From Butyricicoccus_A sp963620595 (GTDB taxonomy: Bacteria > Bacillota > Clostridia > Oscillospirales > Butyricicoccaceae): a DNA stretch of 64,000 nt. Of this stretch, positions 59,723 through 64,000 are shown piece after piece. The stretch's first letter is position 1, and the number at the start of each line of letters is the position of its first letter. Position numbers and translations under genes: made by a program. The notes below the pieces were generated by a model. It made no database searches and was not told the DNA's origin. It worked only from the letters and a program-made list of their open reading frames with translations. The stretch is taken from contig CAVFAY010000003.1 of assembly GCA_963620595.1 (NCBI GenBank), positions 83,346 to 147,345 of the forward strand, written 5' to 3'.

Positions 59723-59751
59723 AGGATAGCATGTTTGCCCTCCAGTGTCAA
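59723..59751 (-). promoter_or_regulatory. Promoter of metY-cysK
   Basis: Minus-strand -35 TTGACA (59746-59751), 17-bp spacer, -10 TATCCT (59723-59728). Confidence 0.8.
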
Positions 59752-59810
59752 GCCTTTTTTCCTAAATTCCTATAAAATTTATATGATATTAGGAAAAGGG
59801 GATTTTTCTG

Positions 59811-60335
59811 TCAATACCCTGTGCGCCGAAAGCTGCCGTATTGTCTATGCGTATCAAACAAATATGCAATCCAACCCGCATAATACGGGATAAATTTACC
59901 TTCTTCAACCATTTGAAGGACATCTTCTCTTCCCGCCCAGCGTACCGTCTGCACTTCTTCCTTTTGCAGGGTGAGCTGAGATATATCGACATCGCGGTTG
60001 ACGATATACACATCGGTAAAGCCTTCGGCAAACGTCGAGCACACATGCGGTCGGACGCCGGTAAAATCTACAGACAATCCCAATTCTTCCTGCAATTCCC
60101 GATGCGCAGCCTGCTGGCTCGTCTCTCCCGCCTGCACACTGCCGCCTGCGGACACATCCCACCGGTTTGGCCAGCCAACTTTATTGGCCTGTCGCTGCTG
60201 AATCAGCATCTGTCCCTTGGTATTAAAGATAATTACCTGCGCCACCAGATAATATCCATTTTCCGGTTTGGTACCGCGCACAAAGGTACGTCCCGTCGGC
60301 ACGCGGTGCATATCATATACATCTAGGATTTCCAT
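59811..60335 (-). CDS. Nudix hydrolase (IDI/YfcD-like)
   Basis: 174 aa. Nudix box GGSVQAGETSQQAAHRELQEELGL (GX5EX7REUXEEXGU) near residues 55-77. An N-terminal half with DVYDMHRVPTGRTFVRG fits the YfcD/isopentenyl-diphosphate-isomerase-like Nudix group. Possible substrates include nucleoside or isoprenoid diphosphates; none can be selected from sequence. It stands alone between metY and the esterase, facing left. Confidence 0.84.
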   Translation of the reverse strand: MEILDVYDMHRVPTGRTFVRGTKPENGYYLVAQVIIFNTKGQMLIQQRQANKVGWPNRWDVSAGGSVQAGETSQQAAHRELQEELGLSVDFTGVRPHVCSTFAEGFTDVYIVNRDVDISQLTLQKEEVQTVRWAGREDVLQMVEEGKFIPYYAGWIAYLFDTHRQYGSFRRTGY

Positions 60336-60409
60336 GGCTCTCGTTCCTTTTCCATTAGCTTATGTTTATTTTACCGATAATTGTTCTATTTTTCAAGCCA
60401 ATCTTTTCT

Positions 60410-60438
60410 TTGACAACACACCGCTCACATATTATCAT
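60410..60438 (+). promoter_or_regulatory. Promoter of the esterase gene
   Basis: -35 TTGACA (60410-60415), 17-bp spacer, -10 TATCAT (60433-60438), 34 bp before the ATG. Confidence 0.7.
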
Positions 60439-60472
60439 AGATAACGAACAAAAAAGAAGGAAGTTTATACAT

Positions 60473-61387
60473 ATGAAAACCGTCATTCATCCGCGTATTC
60501 AGCGCAGCACTCTCACCCTGCTGGATAACATCGTATATTCTCACGCTAAGCAATCGGATGGTTCGATATTAGATCTGAAATTATCTATCCTGCTGCACTA
60601 TGGTAATCAGGAAATGCGTCTGGCCTCCGGCATGACTACAGACGCTCCGTCCGAGCCTCTTCCCGCAATCATCTGGGTACCCGGCGGCGCATGGCGCGGC
60701 ACAGACAAAAATCAAAGCATCGCAGAAATGCAGTTTCTCGCAGAACGCGGATTTGCGCTTGTATCCATGTACTACCGCAGCAGTGCGCAGGCACATTATC
60801 CGGCACAACTGATTGATGTTAAGGCAGCCGTACGATTTCTTCGCGCTCACGCTGAGCAATATCACATTGACCCCAATCGCATTGGCATGATTGGCCGTTC
60901 GGCGGGCGGTTATCTCGCCTCAATGGTCGCCATGAACAACGATTTGGGAGAATCCGATGAATGGAGTAATTACTCCTCTGCTATTCAGGCGTGCTGCGAT
61001 TTGTTCGGCCCCGTGGATTTGTCCCAACTGCTGCAAAAAACAACCGCAGAAGTAAACAGCGGACACAGCCGTTGGAGCAGCATCAAAAAGAGCCACGAAG
61101 GCGCCTTGCTCGGTGGTTCCGAAGAAACCTTGCCCAAACGAGCGTATGAGGCAAGTCCTATTCATTATATCAACCGCGCCATGTGCCCCATCGCCATTTT
61201 CCATGGAGATCAAGACCCTATTGTCCCATTGAAAATCAGCGAGGATTTTTATGACGCCATTGTATCCTCCGGCATGGAAAATCGGGCGGAATTTTACGAA
61301 GTCACCGGCGCCGGACACGGCACACGAGAATTTTTCCAAGACAGCACCAAGCAGTTGATTGCAGACTTTTTCATCCGACAATTATAA
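60473..61387 (+). CDS. Alpha/beta-hydrolase, acetyl-esterase/lipase type
   Basis: 304 aa, no signal peptide. Oxyanion motif WVPGGAWRGTD near residue 64 (HGGAW-like), nucleophile elbow GRSAGGYLASM (Ser near 144), Asp in HGDQDPIVP and His in GAGHGTREF. This matches the BD-FAE/acetyl-esterase families. It is a single-gene unit with its own promoter and shares a terminator with the convergent hydratase gene. Substrate unknown; plausibly acetylated carbohydrates. Confidence 0.88.
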   Translation: MKTVIHPRIQRSTLTLLDNIVYSHAKQSDGSILDLKLSILLHYGNQEMRLASGMTTDAPSEPLPAIIWVPGGAWRGTDKNQSIAEMQFLAERGFALVSMYYRSSAQAHYPAQLIDVKAAVRFLRAHAEQYHIDPNRIGMIGRSAGGYLASMVAMNNDLGESDEWSNYSSAIQACCDLFGPVDLSQLLQKTTAEVNSGHSRWSSIKKSHEGALLGGSEETLPKRAYEASPIHYINRAMCPIAIFHGDQDPIVPLKISEDFYDAIVSSGMENRAEFYEVTGAGHGTREFFQDSTKQLIADFFIRQL

Positions 61388-61401
61388 TAACTAGAATGAA
61401 C

Positions 61402-61437
61402 AAAGAGGGCCTTCCCGATGGGAAAGCCCTCTTTTTG
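61402..61437. terminator. Bidirectional terminator between esterase and aconitase genes
   Basis: AAAGAGGGCCTTCCC-GA-TGGGAAAGCCCTCTTT, near-perfect, with T-run on the plus strand and A-run giving T on the minus strand. Confidence 0.88.
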
Positions 61438-61450
61438 TCGTCACGACAAC

Positions 61451-63745
61451 TTACTTGTTCTTGTTTCGGTTGCGATTGTAGTTAATCAGGCAGCCAGCCT
61501 TGACGATCTTCTTTTCGTCTTCGGTCATGTCTGCAATGTACAGCGAAATTTCCTTTACCGTATCGCCCAGCACATACGCCTTGATGTCGTTCATATCGCC
61601 ATCCAGCGCAGCCTTTGCGTTCGGAATATAGATGTAGTCGCCAATCTCAAAATTCGGCTCTTCCTTCATCTGGAACGGAAGCATGCCCCAGTTCATGACA
61701 TTGGAACGGTACCGCTTGGTTGCGTACTCACGGCAGATATTGGCCAGACCGCCGATCACGCGCTGGCAGGAAGCCGCCTGCTCACGAGCGGAGCCGTCAC
61801 CCGGCTTGACGCAGTAAATCATGCTGCCGATTTCGGTCTCTGCCGGTACCATAGACGGATCAATCTTCCGAATCTGTTCATAGATCTTAGACAACTCCGG
61901 CTCCAATTCTGCCGGATTCTTGCCCGCTACGCGCGCCTTCTCCAGTTTGTCAACAGCCTTGGATCTGCCGACATATTCCGGATCGCGGCGAGACAGTGTG
62001 AATTCTGCCAGACCCAGCGGATTAGAACGATACGAGGATGTCTCGCCGGACGGAATCAGTTCGTCTGTCGTGGTTACATCGTCCATAATCTTGGTGCAGA
62101 CCTTGAGCAGAATGTTGTCTGCCAGCGGGCTCATTTCCGGCCAATCCTTGATATTCGGACCATATACCAGTTCTGCGCCATCAACCGGTGCATCGTAGCC
62201 CTGATATACGCGAGCGCGGTAAGAGGAATCATCATATTCATATTCCGGTACCACATAATCATCTGCGAAATCGGTTGCCGGTGTCAGAACACCACCATTT
62301 GCCGCGGAAGCTGCAATAGAACGTGCGTCCATCAAAGCAACTGCGGACAACTGACCATTGCCCGGCTTAGAGCCTTCGCGGTTCGGGAAGTTTCTGGTGG
62401 TATGGCGAATGCTCAGTGCATTGTTTGCCGGCGTGTCTCCTGCACCAAAGCACGGGCCACAGAATGCCGTCTTGATCACCGCACCAGCAGTCAACAACTC
62501 TGTAAAGGCACCCTTCTTGACCAGATCCATATAAACCGGAATGGAAGATGGATAAACAGACAGCGTAAATTCATCCTGACCCAGATGTGCATTGCGCAGA
62601 ATATGTGCCGCTTCCATGATGTTGGAATAGGTTCCGCCTGCACATCCCGCAATGATGCCCTGCTGTACGTGCAGTTTGCCATCAACGATTTTATCTGTCA
62701 GGCTGAAACCAATCTGCGGATTGTCCGCAATCAGGCGCTCTGTTTTTTCCACCTCGCGCAGAATATCGCCGAGGTTCGCATTCAGCTCATCAATTTCATA
62801 AGTATGAGACGGATGGAACGGCAGAGCAATCATCGGCTTTACGGTGCTCAGATCCACATAAACCATACCATCGTAATACGCAACATCTGCCGGATTCAGT
62901 TCCTTATATGCATCCGTTCTGCCATGCATGGTGAGGAACTGCTTGGTGTCCTCATCTGTGCGCCAGATCGAAGAAAGACATGTGGTCTCTGTCGTCATAA
63001 CATCGACACCGTTTCGATAATCGGTGCGCATCGAAGCAACGCCAGGACCCACAAATTCCATGACCTTGTTCTTGACATAGCCATTCTTAAATACGGCACC
63101 GATAATTGCCAGCGCAATATCCTGCGGACCGACACCCGGCTGCGGCTTACCGTCCAGATAAATAGCAACAACGCCCGGATAGGCAATGTCATACGTGTCG
63201 CACAGCAGTTGCTTTACCAGCTCGCCACCGCCTTCGCCGACTGCCATCGTACCCAGTGCACCGTAGCGGGTATGGGAGTCAGAGCCGAGAATCATGCGGC
63301 CGCAGCCCGCCATGGTCTCGCGCATATACTGATGAATGACTGCCATGTGCGGCGGAACATAGATGCCGCCGTACTTCTTTGCAGCGGACAGACCAAAGAC
63401 ATGATCATCTTCATTGATGGTGCCGCCGACAGCACACAGGGAGTTGTGACAGTTGGTCAGCACATACGGAAGCGGAAAACGCTCCATGCCGGAGGCCTTT
63501 GCTGTCTGCACGATGCCGACAAATGTAATGTCATGGGATGTCATGGCATCGAACTTGATGCGCAGCTTATCCATGTTATCCGATACATTGTGAGCCGAAA
63601 GAATCGAATACGCAATCGTGCCCTTCTTCGCTTCTGCCTTGTTTGCTGCCTGACCGGTCAGTTCTTGTACTTTAGCAGCATCTTTTTCTTCGACAATCCG
63701 CTTGCCGCCGACCAGATATACGCCGCCGTCATATAATTTGACCAT
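61451..63745 (-). CDS. Aconitase-family hydratase
   Basis: 764-aa [4Fe-4S] hydro-lyase. Cluster ligand cysteines in AFCGPCFGAGDTPANN (near 440-443) and the upstream TNCHNSLC; RSNVMNWGMLPF and GSDSHTRYGALGTMAVG are catalytic-site marks. Size and layout fit the class of clostridial aconitases that isomerise citrate to isocitrate; homologues acting on other hydroxy acids exist. It ends at the shared terminator and has a promoter at 63886-63914. No isocitrate dehydrogenase or citrate synthase gene is in the window, so its metabolic branch is not shown here. Confidence 0.86.
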   Translation of the reverse strand: MVKLYDGGVYLVGGKRIVEEKDAAKVQELTGQAANKAEAKKGTIAYSILSAHNVSDNMDKLRIKFDAMTSHDITFVGIVQTAKASGMERFPLPYVLTNCHNSLCAVGGTINEDDHVFGLSAAKKYGGIYVPPHMAVIHQYMRETMAGCGRMILGSDSHTRYGALGTMAVGEGGGELVKQLLCDTYDIAYPGVVAIYLDGKPQPGVGPQDIALAIIGAVFKNGYVKNKVMEFVGPGVASMRTDYRNGVDVMTTETTCLSSIWRTDEDTKQFLTMHGRTDAYKELNPADVAYYDGMVYVDLSTVKPMIALPFHPSHTYEIDELNANLGDILREVEKTERLIADNPQIGFSLTDKIVDGKLHVQQGIIAGCAGGTYSNIMEAAHILRNAHLGQDEFTLSVYPSSIPVYMDLVKKGAFTELLTAGAVIKTAFCGPCFGAGDTPANNALSIRHTTRNFPNREGSKPGNGQLSAVALMDARSIAASAANGGVLTPATDFADDYVVPEYEYDDSSYRARVYQGYDAPVDGAELVYGPNIKDWPEMSPLADNILLKVCTKIMDDVTTTDELIPSGETSSYRSNPLGLAEFTLSRRDPEYVGRSKAVDKLEKARVAGKNPAELEPELSKIYEQIRKIDPSMVPAETEIGSMIYCVKPGDGSAREQAASCQRVIGGLANICREYATKRYRSNVMNWGMLPFQMKEEPNFEIGDYIYIPNAKAALDGDMNDIKAYVLGDTVKEISLYIADMTEDEKKIVKAGCLINYNRNRNKNK

Positions 63746-63885
63746 TTTTGTAGCTCCTTTCGCTGCCTGTTTCTTCCCGCACCAGCGTGAAGTGCGCAGG
63801 AAGTCTTTTTATGCATTCCGCTGCCATCCTGCCTCTATGATAAAAAAGCATGTTTTGAATGTTCGCAGCTTCACTCATGCATATC

Positions 63886-63914
63886 ATTATAATCTATTCT
63901 GCTGCATTGTTCAA
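63886..63914 (-). promoter_or_regulatory. Promoter of the aconitase-family gene
   Basis: Minus-strand -35 TTGAAC (63909-63914), 17-bp spacer, -10 TATAAT (63886-63891); leader about 130 nt with no clear element seen between 63746 and 63885. Confidence 0.75.
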
Positions 63915-63951
63915 TCATTCTCTTGCGGAATTCTATCGGAAATACGAATCA

Positions 63952-63976
63952 AAACCACCGGTTGAACCGGTGGTTT
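63952..63976. repeat. Perfect inverted repeat at the right edge
   Basis: AAACCACCGG-TTGAA-CCGGTGGTTT, 10-bp arms. On the plus strand the right arm ends GGTTTG; on the minus strand it is followed by TTTTGATT, a weak terminator for a gene beyond the edge. A second IR, GGCCC-TATAA-GGGCC, lies at 63982-63996. Confidence 0.6.
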
Positions 63977-64000
63977 GACCAGGCCCTATAAGGGCCCTAT

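Noticed and set aside
61418..63736. A 772-codon open frame on the plus strand across the aconitase-family gene
   Set aside because: It is antisense to a clear [4Fe-4S] hydratase, has no domain content and begins inside the intergenic terminator.

Overview
The window looks like chromosomal DNA of a Gram-positive, anaerobic, probably spore-forming member of the Clostridia (Firmicutes/Bacillota). The evidence is the sigma-A promoters with 17-bp spacers, the purine-rich ribosome binding sites, the housekeeping block divIVA-yggT-sepF-yggS and hfq-miaA-mutL-mutS-miaB, a HydE hydrogenase maturase, radical-SAM proteins of the TIGR03936/TIGR03960 type, an S-layer-homology surface enzyme and many lipoproteins. 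A gut Oscillospirales lineage such as Butyricicoccaceae would fit, but that is an inference from gene content, not a measurement. There are no rRNA genes, prophages or CRISPR arrays.

Layout. 1-3.9 kb (minus): sulfate ABC transporter operon sbp-cysT-cysW-cysA (cysA runs off the left edge), preceded by a promoter, a palindromic operator and a 19-aa leader peptide ending in three cysteines. 4-6.7 kb: an AraC-type regulator with a degenerate receiver domain, divergent from a MATE efflux pump. 6.8-12.2 kb: a small DUF6506-like protein, an alanine/sodium symporter, an SLH-anchored phosphatase and a YibE/F membrane protein. 12.3-15.7 kb: serine dehydratase (sdaAB-sdaAA), bioB with a BirA-like operator, tRNA-Pro(GGG) and a thioesterase. 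15.8-16.8 kb: a frameshifted lipoprotein and an internally deleted IS3-family remnant. 16.8-25.4 kb (minus): a nine-gene operon under a cobalamin riboswitch (lipoprotein cobaltochelatase CbiK, two NEAT-like proteins, a BtuFCD/FecBCDE-type importer, precorrin-2 methyltransferase, an ABC-2 exporter). 25.5-26.2 kb: thiW behind an unusual terminator-like leader. 26.2-45 kb (minus): housekeeping genes for tRNA modification, translation, division and mismatch repair. 45-51 kb: a coiled-coil protein, a Cys-rich protein overlapping a small serine recombinase, two Nudix/PAP2-type enzymes, a candidate spore protein, aroD and a lipoprotein. 51-54.1 kb: queuosine operon queD-queE-folE-queC-queF behind a preQ1-riboswitch-like pseudoknot and terminator. 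54.3-57.1 kb: C39-like protein, M20 peptidase, hydE. 57.2-59.75 kb (minus): metY-cysK, with the same promoter-operator-polycysteine-leader arrangement as sbp. 59.8-64 kb: Nudix hydrolase, esterase, aconitase-family hydratase.

The most notable result is that the two sulfur loci, 56 kb apart, carry the same compound control region: a promoter, then a CCYAYT-N5-ARTAGG palindrome about 20-25 bp downstream of the -10, then a short ribosome-bound ORF ending R-M-C-C-C-stop whose Cys codons can pair with a CAACACA element before the structural gene. This suggests Rrf2/CymR-like repression combined with cysteine-sensing leader-peptide control of sulfate uptake and sulfur incorporation. The second most unusual locus is the riboswitch-controlled operon whose first product is a cobaltochelatase exported as a lipoprotein.
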